Part shown: piece after piece, positions 46,301-53,778 of the stretch
Position numbering within the stretch: the stretch's first letter is position 1
How the letters are laid out: each line of letters begins with the position of its first letter
From: Niabella drilacis
GTDB lineage: Bacteria > Bacteroidota > Bacteroidia > Chitinophagales > Chitinophagaceae
Direction of reading: 5' to 3'
Assembly: GCF_900101395.1 (NCBI RefSeq)
Contig: NZ_FMZO01000005.1
Span: 337,086 to 401,085, forward strand
Length of the DNA: 64,000 nucleotides
The notes under the pieces: model-generated
What the model was told of the DNA's origin: nothing
The model's input: the letters and a program-made list of their open reading frames with translations, nothing else
Databases searched by the model: none
Made by a program: the position numbers and the translations under genes

Positions 46301-46672
46301 GGTTACCACTACTTCTTCGCCGGCTGCAATCACTTTTTGCCGGAGCACGATGGACAGGTTCTGTTGCGGCGCATTGGGCACCCTGTAGGCATAGGGTTCA
46401 AAGCCGATAAAACTGAAACCAAGAATGGTACCGGGCTCCACATCAATGATAAAACGGCCGTTGGCGTCTGTTGTGGTGCCTGCAGTACCGGACTTTTCCT
46501 GGCCGATGCTTACAGAAGCGATCGGCGCATTCAGCGTGTCGGTTACCGTTCCGGTTATTGTTATCTTCTTCTGGGCATTAACAATAATAGATCCGGAAAG
46601 CAGCATGAAGAATAAGCACAGGCGTACGCCGTTTTTCCTTCGGGCAAATTTGAATTCAAAAGCTACCTTCAT
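43388..46672 (-). CDS. SusC/RagA-family TonB-dependent transporter (second system, no STN)
   Basis: 1094 residues. The signal peptide (after a basic lead FKFARRKNG) ends near IIVNAQ. Domains: carboxypeptidase-D-like regulatory domain (about 38-110, TGTVTDTLNAPIASVSI), TonB box and plug (EEVVVTALGRKQ, LKDASATTLYGARGANGVILVTTKSG), beta-barrel ending in NLGLNVTF. Unlike the transporter at 316, it has no STN domain, so it is not expected to signal through a FecR/sigma pair; the AraC-type gene upstream is the likely regulator. It heads a leftward four-gene operon. Confidence 0.95.
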   Translation of the reverse strand: MKVAFEFKFARRKNGVRLCLFFMLLSGSIIVNAQKKITITGTVTDTLNAPIASVSIGQEKSGTAGTTTDANGRFIIDVEPGTILGFSFIGFEPYAYRVPNAPQQNLSIVLRQKVIAAGEEVVVTALGRKQIKESIVGSVSTIKPENLKIPASNLTNALVGQVAGVIGFQSSGQPGLDNSDFFIRGVTTFGYRADPMILIDNIEVGKDDLARLNVNDLESFTILKDASATTLYGARGANGVILVTTKSGKTGKAILNIVLENTVSTPTDRIKLADPITYMNMYNEATVTRDPMMPAPFSADKIHYTGLTLQNAPAGNRYVYPAVDWLNLLFRDRTFTQRANMNVSGGSDLSHYFISGSYSNDNGILKDHPDNNFKTNLKFTTYQLRTNVDFNLTKSTQLSAQLWGLFNEYSGPLTNNASFSTDLYDMATHTSPVLFPAYYEPDSANLLTQHILFGNAYGSSANSVGYLNPYAQLLRGFKKFSNSRMTATLRLNQKLDFIVRGLSFDGFVNVNRYAYFDNTMAYNPFYYTIPVGGYNIGSNRYVLQWINSLSSGNAFAGGIGAGGNGSAATEYLVYSPGKKDATAYVHFQGRLDYSKRLGDHDIGATLNIIRMQRLEANGIDPVTSQPSLPYALPYRNLNFAGEASYAFRSKYFLRFNFAYNGSERFDVNNRYGFFPTIGASWIVSKEKFWQDGLSDIISSLKLRSSIGYSGNDQIGSQRFFYLSDVNLAGGNPASFGIGNGYSRPGVTIRNYQNSQVTWERGLRFNGAVEATFFRSLDLIAEYWKERRSNILQQRLIPSSEGLEAGVFTNVGEVESNGWDLTLNYNKSFSKDLTVAYMSNFTYSQAVYNNYEEPAYLSEPWRRKTGSIVGQPFGYIAERLFVDDKEAATSPVQNFGGQKPKGGDIKYRDVNGDGQITIADMVPIGLPTTPQISYGFGASAKYRSFDLGFRFQGNARTTFMIDARGISPFVIPADGVPGQAQVLQAVADDYWSEDNQNIYAFYPRLGTDANIITNNLQPSTWWLRKGDFLRLKLVELGYTLSPAIARRARITNLRIYVNGSNLFLLSNFKLWDAEQKNGFTYPLQKTYNLGLNVTF

Positions 46673-47129
46673 TGTATTCTTTCCTTTTGGTTTAAAAATG
46701 TTATTATTTTGTATGTTGCTCTTTAGTGCAGAAAACGGATACAGGACGGGTCACCTGTATGGTAAACCGCATAGCATTCCCTTTACGGCAACATACCCGT
46801 TATCGTTCCCATTGGCCGGAAACCCGCAGTGCAACAGGAGATCAGGGACACAAACCTCTCCCGGGCCGATGGATACCCGGGCAGATGGATTGGCTGTAAC
46901 TCAGTATAACAACGATGTAATCTCCTTTCTTCTCATTTTATATGGGCCTGCAATCGTAGCGCCTGGCTTTATTTGAAACAAAATTAGCCTGAGCGGAAAG
47001 CAGATCGGATAGGGTAAACTATTTTTTTTATGGATTATGTTATTATAATCTGAAGGGCCCGGTAAGGATAAAAGAAAACACAGGGATAAAAATGACCGGC
47101 ATGCATACAGGGCAAACGCATCTGTATCT
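46673..47129 (-). promoter_or_regulatory. Leader and promoter region of the SusC2 operon
   Basis: No gene is supported here; the open frames are antisense or out of frame with anything recognisable. On the minus strand a TAATTTTG (46979-46986) matches the Bacteroidota -7 consensus TAnnTTTG, but no clear TTTG sits at the expected -33 distance. If used, it would give a leader of about 300 bases. Between it and the SusC start, a CACCTGTATGGTAAACCG-type region offers space for AraC half-sites, but none can be named. Confidence 0.3.
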
Positions 47130-48020
47130 TTAGTTTGTGCATACCCGCTCCCTGTATTCGGATGGAGAATAGCCGGTTGTTTTTTTAAAGAGCCTGGAAA
47201 AATAGAAAACATCGTAGTAGCCGATCTTTGCGGCGATATCGCCGATCTTAAAGCCGGACTGCATAAGCAGCTGGCAGGCATACTGCATTTTTAACCGGAT
47301 GAAATAGTCGATGGGAGAAGAGCCTGTTTTGTTTTTAAAAAGCATCATATAATGCGAGCCGGAAAGTTGTTGTTTGCCGGCAAGTTCCTGCACCGTTAGC
47401 TGCTGGTCAATATGGGCCTTCATGTAAGCAATGGAATCGTTGATGGGGTCTTTTTTTATTACGGGGGTATAAATATCAATGGGGCATACAAAGAAGGTGA
47501 GCAGTTTGTAAAGGCAAAGCGTAGCATAGGTTAGGTTCTGATCACTGAACCCTGTTGACAGCACACTGTAAATATCACTCCATTGCTCAATGATCCTTTT
47601 GTCCTTTTTGATCTTTGTTGGCGTGGTAAAATCGTCAACCTTTATAAGATGGTTGAATGCTTTTAACATGTTGCCGCTGAAATGCAGCCAGTAGATGGTC
47701 CAGGGAGTACGGATATCTGCCTGGTACATATGGGATTCCCCGGGAGGAAGAATAAAAAAGTGCTCCGGCAAAAGCGTATGCTCAGCCGTTTTTGAACGAT
47801 AGTGGCCTTTCCCGTCTACACAGTAAACCAAAATATTATCGGCACAGCCAAAAGGCCGTTCCCTGAAATGGAACCTGGCTTTTGGGAAAAAACCAATATG
47901 TGTGATAAACAGGTTGCCAAGGAATTGTCTTTTCCGGAGGTGATTAATGACGATCTCCCGGGGAACATTGATCTGCAGTTCACCCGAAAAGCCGTCTTTC
48001 AGTTTGAAATTTCTTATCAT
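47130..48020 (-). CDS. AraC-family transcriptional regulator
   Basis: 296 residues. The N-terminal half is a cupin-type ligand-binding domain (FFILPPGESHMYQADIRTPWTIYWLHFSGNML), and the last about 100 residues carry the two helix-turn-helix motifs (LTVQELAGKQQLSGSHYMMLFKNKTGSSPIDYF and IGDIAAKIGYYDVFYFSRLFKKTTGYSPSEYR). Cupin-AraC regulators of this type sense a mono- or small oligosaccharide in the cytoplasm. It is encoded between the SusC2 operon and the divergent dehydrogenase/fucosidase genes, so it probably controls both. L-fucose or a derivative is a reasonable effector guess. Confidence 0.92.
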   Translation of the reverse strand: MIRNFKLKDGFSGELQINVPREIVINHLRKRQFLGNLFITHIGFFPKARFHFRERPFGCADNILVYCVDGKGHYRSKTAEHTLLPEHFFILPPGESHMYQADIRTPWTIYWLHFSGNMLKAFNHLIKVDDFTTPTKIKKDKRIIEQWSDIYSVLSTGFSDQNLTYATLCLYKLLTFFVCPIDIYTPVIKKDPINDSIAYMKAHIDQQLTVQELAGKQQLSGSHYMMLFKNKTGSSPIDYFIRLKMQYACQLLMQSGFKIGDIAAKIGYYDVFYFSRLFKKTTGYSPSEYRERVCTN

Positions 48021-48168
48021 AACGCACGTCTTTATTAAAGGTAGGTGAAAATGAAATCATTTTCAGGAACCATAGTATAATCCATCTAATGAATATAATA
48101 TTCTATATAAATTACGTGCCGGAGGCGTATTTTCGTACTGCGGTGTTTTCCAACTATAATTTAAATTT

Positions 48169-48954
48169 ATGCAGCTAAAAGATAAGGTCGTTTTTTTAAC
48201 AGGCGGGTCAACGGGAATTGGCCTGTGTTGTGCCAGGGCTTATGCAAAGGAGGGCGCACGTGTAATTATTTTTGCCCCGGAGAGCGATCAGGTTCAGGAT
48301 GCCGTTAAACAATTAGGCGCAGGGCATTTGGGTATTGTGGGTAATGTTGCCGTATCGGCCTCCGTTCAGGCAGCCATTTCAGAAGCGGTTGCCATGTATG
48401 GAAAGATTGATGTGATCCATAACAACGCCGGTATTGCCTCTCCCTCAAAGCCGCTGCACCTGACCTCGGAGGAAGAATTTGATACGCTGATCAATGTTAA
48501 TGTAAAGGGTATTTTTCATACGACCCGTCATGGAATCGCTGCATTGATCAAAACAGCCGGAACCATTATCAATACCAGCAGTCTTGTGGGAGAAATTGGC
48601 CAGGAGCTTCATGCCGTTTATACGGCTACAAAGGGAGCTGTAAATGCACTTACCAAATCGATGGCACTGGACTATGCGCCCCATCGTATAAGAGTAAACG
48701 CGGTAGCTCCGGCGGGGGTTTGGACGCCTATGCTAAAGAAATGGTGTAAAGAACAGCCGCACCCCGAAACAATGGAAAAATATTTGAATGACATCCATGT
48801 ACTGGGTTATTGCCCGGAAGGAGATGTTATTGCAGATGCCTGTGTGTTCCTGGCTTCAGCAAGGGCTGCATTCATCACAGGATGTATATTTCCTGTAACA
48901 GGCGGTGCAGAGCTGGGATACCGGCGTTCTTCCGGGGAAACGCTTTTAGGATAG
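48169..48954 (+). CDS. Short-chain dehydrogenase/reductase (possible deoxysugar dehydrogenase)
   Basis: 261 residues of classical SDR layout: cofactor motif TGGSTGIG (11-18), NNAG (85-88), and catalytic Ser138, Tyr151, Lys155 in the order expected (S, 13 residues, YxxxK). The C-terminal PVTGGAELGYR end is typical of classical SDRs. It has no signal peptide and acts in the cytoplasm. Its place next to two alpha-L-fucosidases and an AraC regulator suggests NAD(P)-dependent oxidation of L-fucose or L-rhamnose (the non-phosphorylating route), but the substrate is inferred from context. Confidence 0.85.
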   Translation: MQLKDKVVFLTGGSTGIGLCCARAYAKEGARVIIFAPESDQVQDAVKQLGAGHLGIVGNVAVSASVQAAISEAVAMYGKIDVIHNNAGIASPSKPLHLTSEEEFDTLINVNVKGIFHTTRHGIAALIKTAGTIINTSSLVGEIGQELHAVYTATKGAVNALTKSMALDYAPHRIRVNAVAPAGVWTPMLKKWCKEQPHPETMEKYLNDIHVLGYCPEGDVIADACVFLASARAAFITGCIFPVTGGAELGYRRSSGETLLG

Positions 48955-49151
48955 GGCTTTTGATAAGGAATGCCGTGTGGCGGCGCTGCCGGCACATACC
49001 ACTATGTTGATACAGGCCGTTAACATAAAGTAGCAGCCAAAGCAGCACTATAAATTACAGGGATTATTTTTAACGCCAGGGTGTACCGGTTAAACGGGCA
49101 TATAAAATGGCTGATGATGGTTGTAGGCAGTAAATTAATGAAGCATAGCAT

Positions 49152-50918
49152 GTGAAAAAGTATTTTATCGCTTTATGGATCCTTTTCCCGGCCGGACCGT
49201 CTATTGCACAGTGGAGTGTAAAAGAAGGCGATCCGCGGGCTCAGGACTCCAATCAGTATTACCTGTACCAGGTGTTCTCAAAAGCGCAATGGTCGGCCAG
49301 CAATTTTGCAACACCGGGGGATATGAAATGGTTCAGCGACGCGCGTTACGGGATGTTCATACACTTCGGGCTCAATGCCTTCGTTAACAAAGATATGAGC
49401 TGGCCCATTGTTTATGATCATAAAGCACCCGATTCCGGGCATGGCAGTTACCCGGACAGCGCCTGGAAAAAAATCTGGCCGGGTTTGTTCCGCCTCGCAA
49501 AATTTAATGCGGGGGAATGGGTAAAGATCGCAAAAGACGCAGGCTTTAAATATATCGTTATAGTGGTCAAACATCATGACGGGTTTCATATGTGGGACAC
49601 CAAGTATGCTGATTTTAAAATAACGAATACTCCTTTTAAAAGAGATTACCTGAAGGAGCTGGTAACGGCCTGTCATAAGGCCGGAATGCGGGTAGGCCTT
49701 TATTATTCGCAGCGCGACTGGTATCACCGGGATTATGCGCCTGTTGATACGTCAACCCTGCAAAGAATAGCTGCCCCGCCTTACTATAAAGCAAAACCGG
49801 GGAAAACGGTTGTGCCCGGCTCCTCTCATAAAGACTACATCGCGTATCAGTTCAACGTGGTGCGGGAACTGCTTACAAACTATGGAAAGATTGATATCTT
49901 TTGGTTTGACGCGGCCTGGTGGGGTGGCATGTTTACGGCGGATATGTGGGACGCGGAAAACTTAACACGTATGATCCGTAAACTGCAGCCGGGTATTATT
50001 ATTAATAACCGCACCAGCCTGCCGGGCGATTTTGATACGCCGGAACAGCGGATAGGGATGTTCCAGTTGCGCCCCTGGGAAAGTGCCATGACCCTAAATG
50101 GCAGCTGGGGCTATGAACCTTCGCCCGTAAGACCCGTAAAGGACCTTATTGCGCAAATGCTTAAGGCGGCAGCCGGCAACGGAAATGTACTGCTGAGCTG
50201 GGGAGCGCATTTTGACGGGGCATTTGATGAAAAACAAAAAGATTCGCTTTTAAAGATCGGCCGCTGGCTTAAACAATTCGGCGTTGCTTACTATGGCACA
50301 AGGGGTGGTCCCTGGGCACCCTTCCGCAATTACGGCGCTGTTTATAAAGGGAAACGTATTTTCCTGTATCTATTTGACTGGCCCAATGGATCTGTTTCCC
50401 TTCCTGCACTTCATAATAACCGTATTGTGGCTGCACGTTATGTCAATATAGATGAAAAAACAAAATGGAATACGAATGGTCGTCACTGGATCTTTCATAA
50501 GCCTGCAAGGCCGGATGCAACGGTGACCATCATCGAATTAAAAATGACAGGGACGGTACAGGAGAATGCTGAAATGATAAAAGGGTCAATGTTTGATGAC
50601 CCGGTTTATGGCAAAAAAGCAGTTGAAAAACACATTGATGAAAATTCCTGGAAGGGGAACCGGTACCGTATTGATTTGCCCGGGCACAGGATGGTAACGG
50701 GCCTGCAAACAAGCAGTCTGTCGGAGAAAATAGAAGTATTTACTTCACAGGACGGGATCCATTGGGATCCGGCTGGTGTGGTGGGTAATGGTACAACAGA
50801 ACTTTCGATAAACGAACTTAAAACCGGGGCATTGGTTCCGGGGAGGAGGGCGTCTTTTGTGCTGCTGCAGACAAAGAGACCCCTAAGGATGAAGGTGACT
50901 GTATATACAGTTCAATAG
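49152..50918 (+). CDS. GH29 alpha-L-fucosidase
   Basis: 588 residues with a GTG start (GTGAAAAAG) and a signal peptide ending near PSIAQ; no ATG precedes the signal peptide in frame. Catalytic-domain blocks: WFSDARYGMFIHFGLNAF, FKYIVIVVKHHDGFHMWDT, GMRVGLYYSQRDWYHRDY, and nucleophile Asp253 in IFWFDAAWW. The C-terminal part (from about 460) is a beta-sandwich with discoidin-like HRMVTGLQTSSLSEKIEVFTSQDGIHW. It releases alpha-linked L-fucose in the periplasm. The gap of 197 bases from the dehydrogenase leaves room for its own promoter. Confidence 0.9.
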   Translation: MKKYFIALWILFPAGPSIAQWSVKEGDPRAQDSNQYYLYQVFSKAQWSASNFATPGDMKWFSDARYGMFIHFGLNAFVNKDMSWPIVYDHKAPDSGHGSYPDSAWKKIWPGLFRLAKFNAGEWVKIAKDAGFKYIVIVVKHHDGFHMWDTKYADFKITNTPFKRDYLKELVTACHKAGMRVGLYYSQRDWYHRDYAPVDTSTLQRIAAPPYYKAKPGKTVVPGSSHKDYIAYQFNVVRELLTNYGKIDIFWFDAAWWGGMFTADMWDAENLTRMIRKLQPGIIINNRTSLPGDFDTPEQRIGMFQLRPWESAMTLNGSWGYEPSPVRPVKDLIAQMLKAAAGNGNVLLSWGAHFDGAFDEKQKDSLLKIGRWLKQFGVAYYGTRGGPWAPFRNYGAVYKGKRIFLYLFDWPNGSVSLPALHNNRIVAARYVNIDEKTKWNTNGRHWIFHKPARPDATVTIIELKMTGTVQENAEMIKGSMFDDPVYGKKAVEKHIDENSWKGNRYRIDLPGHRMVTGLQTSSLSEKIEVFTSQDGIHWDPAGVVGNGTTELSINELKTGALVPGRRASFVLLQTKRPLRMKVTVYTVQ

Positions 50919-51028
50919 CCCCGGTACTGAATGAAGATCAAATAGTGTATATACCGGAATAGATCGTCGAATAACGGAACCGGAAATTGTGCTTCTTTTG
51001 TAACCAGGTGCTAAAGAAACAACGCAAT

Positions 51029-52795
51029 ATGAAAAGATTTGCAATAATGATTTGCCTGCTGATTGCCTGCCGGGGCGCAAAGGCGCAGGAGATGGACAAG
51101 ATGTGGGGTAGCTCCCAGGCGAAGAGCAAAGACGGGGCAACGCGCAGGGCTGCCTTTTTTGATGAAGCCAATTACGCTATGTTTATTCACTGGGGATTGT
51201 TCTCGCAGCTGGCCAACGAGTGGCAGGGGAAAACTTACTACGGTATCGGAGAATGGCTCATGAATGAGAATATGGCCGGGATCCCTGTTGAGGAATATAA
51301 AAAAGCGGTCAGGGGGTTTAACCCGAAAGACTTTGATGCCTATGCCATTGCCCGGTTGGCAAAGGATGCAGGTATGAAGTATATCGTCATCACCAGCAAA
51401 CATCACGATGGGTTTGCCATGTATGATTCAAAAGCCTGCGATTTTAACGTGGTTCAGCAAACACCCTTCGGACGCGATCCCATGAAGGAGCTTTCCAAAG
51501 CCTGCAGGGAGCTGGGACTGGGATTCGGGTTCTATTATTCCCATAACCAGGACTGGACCTACCCGGGGGGCAATGGCGGCCCGGCAAAGGATGCCGCGGG
51601 GAACCCCAAAACCTTTGATGATTATTTTAAGGAAAAGTGCCTGCCGCAGGTAGAGGAGATCACCCGGAATTATGGCGATATTGCCCTCGTCTGGTTTGAT
51701 ACGCCGGGGGGCATGCCGGAAAAATATGCGAAGCAGCTGGTGGAAACGGTGCACCGGAACCAGCCGGGGGCGCTGGTTTCCGGCCGGGTAGGGTACAACC
51801 TGGGCGATTACCAGACCCTCGGCGATATGGAAACGCCGCTTGAAAATATCAGCGGTCTTTGGGAGGGCATTGATGTAACCAATGATTCCTGGGGCTATGC
51901 CTGGTATGATGAAAACTGGAAGGCGCCGGCGCAGGTATTGTCGGGGCTGATCGCTACGGTAGCCCGCGGTGGCACCTTCATGTTGAACGTGGGGCCTGAC
52001 CGCAGCGGCGTGGTGCCGGCGCCGGCACAGCAATCATTGCGGTCTGCCGGTAAATGGATCGCAAAATACCCGAAGGTTATTTACGGTGCAGGAGCTTCCC
52101 CCTGGAACCACGCCCTGCCCTGGGGTGACGTAACCACCCATGGCGGCGACCTGTACCTGTCGGTATTGCACTGGCCGGCACGGGGTAAACTGTATGTGCC
52201 GGGCCTGCTGTCCGGCGTATCCGGCGTAAGCCTTTTAAGCGGCGGGCAAAAAAAACTGAAGTTCCGGAAAGAAGGAAGCTGGCTGGTGATCGATGTACCT
52301 TTTTTAAGTCCCGATCCCCTGGCATCCGTTATCAAACTCACACCAGAGAATAAGATACCGCTGAAAGTGGACCCTGTGCAGGCGGTAGACCCGGAATGGG
52401 GCATTGCCCTTTCCACAAAATTTGCTACGGTGCAGAACGGGTCGGTGGGCAAGCACCAGTGGATGGAGAAATTTGGTGAGTGGAAAACCGCGTATGTGGT
52501 CAATAACTGGAAGGACAATACTGCTGTAACATGGGACATAGTTATTAAAGATCCCGGGTATTATGCCATTGACCTGAAGTATGCAGGAGCTGGCAGGATG
52601 GTGTGGCGGGTAGCAAACAGTGAAGGTATCGCTATCCAGAACCAGCAGGGAGCAGATCATATATATGCCAGTCACCCTATTGGCTGGCTGAAATTTAACG
52701 AAGCCGGCCGGCACCGGGTAACGGTACAGCTGGTAGAGGGCGATCGGGGAAAAGCGAGCTTAACAGGGATGCAAATAAAGCCGGTGGTTTTTTGA
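51029..52795 (+). CDS. GH29 alpha-L-fucosidase (second)
   Basis: 588 residues from the ATG at 51029, which gives a signal peptide ending near GAKAQ; the frame is open from 50987 but those 14 residues lack signal features. Blocks: FDEANYAMFIHWGLFSQLANEW, MKYIVITSKHHDGFAMYDS, LGLGFGFYYSHNQDW, nucleophile Asp224 in ALVWFDTPGG. A C-terminal beta-domain (VTWDIVIKDPGYYAIDLKYAG to RHRVTVQLVEGDRG) looks like a carbohydrate-binding module of the CBM35/DUF5077 type. It differs clearly from the first GH29, so the two probably prefer different fucosyl linkages. A repeat copy follows 12 bases after the stop. Confidence 0.92.
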   Translation: MKRFAIMICLLIACRGAKAQEMDKMWGSSQAKSKDGATRRAAFFDEANYAMFIHWGLFSQLANEWQGKTYYGIGEWLMNENMAGIPVEEYKKAVRGFNPKDFDAYAIARLAKDAGMKYIVITSKHHDGFAMYDSKACDFNVVQQTPFGRDPMKELSKACRELGLGFGFYYSHNQDWTYPGGNGGPAKDAAGNPKTFDDYFKEKCLPQVEEITRNYGDIALVWFDTPGGMPEKYAKQLVETVHRNQPGALVSGRVGYNLGDYQTLGDMETPLENISGLWEGIDVTNDSWGYAWYDENWKAPAQVLSGLIATVARGGTFMLNVGPDRSGVVPAPAQQSLRSAGKWIAKYPKVIYGAGASPWNHALPWGDVTTHGGDLYLSVLHWPARGKLYVPGLLSGVSGVSLLSGGQKKLKFRKEGSWLVIDVPFLSPDPLASVIKLTPENKIPLKVDPVQAVDPEWGIALSTKFATVQNGSVGKHQWMEKFGEWKTAYVVNNWKDNTAVTWDIVIKDPGYYAIDLKYAGAGRMVWRVANSEGIAIQNQQGADHIYASHPIGWLKFNEAGRHRVTVQLVEGDRGKASLTGMQIKPVVF

Positions 52796-52807
52796 TACCG
52801 GGCCAGG

Positions 52808-52993
52808 GTAAACGCATCCAATTGCAACATTGATCAGCTCCGGAGGAGCATTGTGTTTTTCGCAAATGTGTCGTTTTAATCGACGCGGCTCCAAAGGAGC
52901 CGGGTTTTCTCATTAACATCCTGCTATAAACACCGGGCGCTTACCGTGCCTGGTAATGTTCCTGGTTCCGCTCTTTTTACCCAATTTAGATGC
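52808..52993. repeat. Single, shortened copy of the 256-bp repeat
   Basis: Starts with AAACGCATCCAATTGCAA-like sequence and keeps the hairpins AGCTCC-GGA-GGAGC and GGCTCC-AAA-GGAGCC, the CTATAAACACCG link, GGGCGC..GTGCC and the CGCTCTTTTTACCC end. About 70 bases from the unit middle are missing compared with the array at 37911-39172. It lies directly between the fucosidase stop and the LytTR regulator promoter. Confidence 0.85.
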
Positions 52994-53034
52994 GGTTGTC
53001 CTGCCTTGTCGCCGGCGGCAATGCCTTATTTTGG

Positions 53035-53042
53035 TATATTTG
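53035..53042 (+). promoter_or_regulatory. Probable -7 promoter element of the LytTR regulator
   Basis: TATATTTG matches the Bacteroidota -7 consensus TAnnTTTG and lies 20 bases before the regulator ATG, which would give a very short leader. The -33 element is weak. The repeat copy ends just upstream, so the promoter was not separated from its gene by the repeat. Confidence 0.45.
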
Positions 53043-53061
53043 AGTAAATTTACCATCGCCG

Positions 53062-53778
53062 ATGACGAACAATATACGCTGCATATGTATTGATGATGAA
53101 CCGGACGATTTATTGCTGCTAAACGAGTACATAAAAACAGACCCACTTTTAACCTGTGCAGGTTGCTTTTCATCGGCTTCTGACGGCTTACAGGCCATTC
53201 TTTCCCTGCAACCGGATCTTGTTTTTTTGGATATAGAAATGCCTGGCGCTACTGGGTTGGAGATTTTGAAGCAACTGAAGGATAGAATCGAACTGGCCGT
53301 TTTTGTTACCTCCCATCCGGAATTTGCACTGGAGAGTTTTGAACTTTCTGCCTTTGACTATATCCTGAAACCTGTCACTGAAAAACGTTTTGCTTCCACC
53401 GTACAAAGATTGAAAGATTACTGGAACATGAAACAGAAGGCAATTACCTACGAACTATTGCACGGGACGGAAATACTGCTCATCAGTGAGGGACGCCACA
53501 AGACCAAACTACCGGTAAATGAAATCATTTACCTCGAAGCCATGCAGAACTATACCAAAGTGGTCACCCGTCAGCGCAGCTATCTTACCCTTGTAGGTTT
53601 CAATGCCTTTTTAAACAAATTGCCACAGACCGGTTTTTTGCGCATTCACCGCAGTTATGCGGTAGCCAGCGATAAGATCAATGGATGGGTTTCGTCGGAT
53701 GAGATCATTTGCGGCAATGCTACTTTGCCGGTCGGTAAAACCTATAAGGAGATTGTAAAAAATGAAATCACCAGATAA
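53062..53778 (+). CDS. LytTR-family response regulator
   Basis: 238 residues. Receiver domain (about 5-120) with acidic pair in CIDDEP, phospho-acceptor Asp57 in FLDIEMPG, and FDYILKPV with the conserved Lys. LytTR DNA-binding domain (about 140-235): VNEIIYLEAMQNYTKVVT, FLRIHRSYAVASDKING. It receives phosphate from the kinase encoded next and binds DNA as a LytTR beta-fold dimer. The stop codon TAA shares its last A with the kinase ATG. Confidence 0.95.
   Translation: MTNNIRCICIDDEPDDLLLLNEYIKTDPLLTCAGCFSSASDGLQAILSLQPDLVFLDIEMPGATGLEILKQLKDRIELAVFVTSHPEFALESFELSAFDYILKPVTEKRFASTVQRLKDYWNMKQKAITYELLHGTEILLISEGRHKTKLPVNEIIYLEAMQNYTKVVTRQRSYLTLVGFNAFLNKLPQTGFLRIHRSYAVASDKINGWVSSDEIICGNATLPVGKTYKEIVKNEITR

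Noticed and set aside
45743..46615. Long open frame of 290 codons antisense to SusC2
   Set aside because: Lies wholly within the SusC2 gene on the other strand, with Gly/His/Val-rich nonsense composition and no domain.
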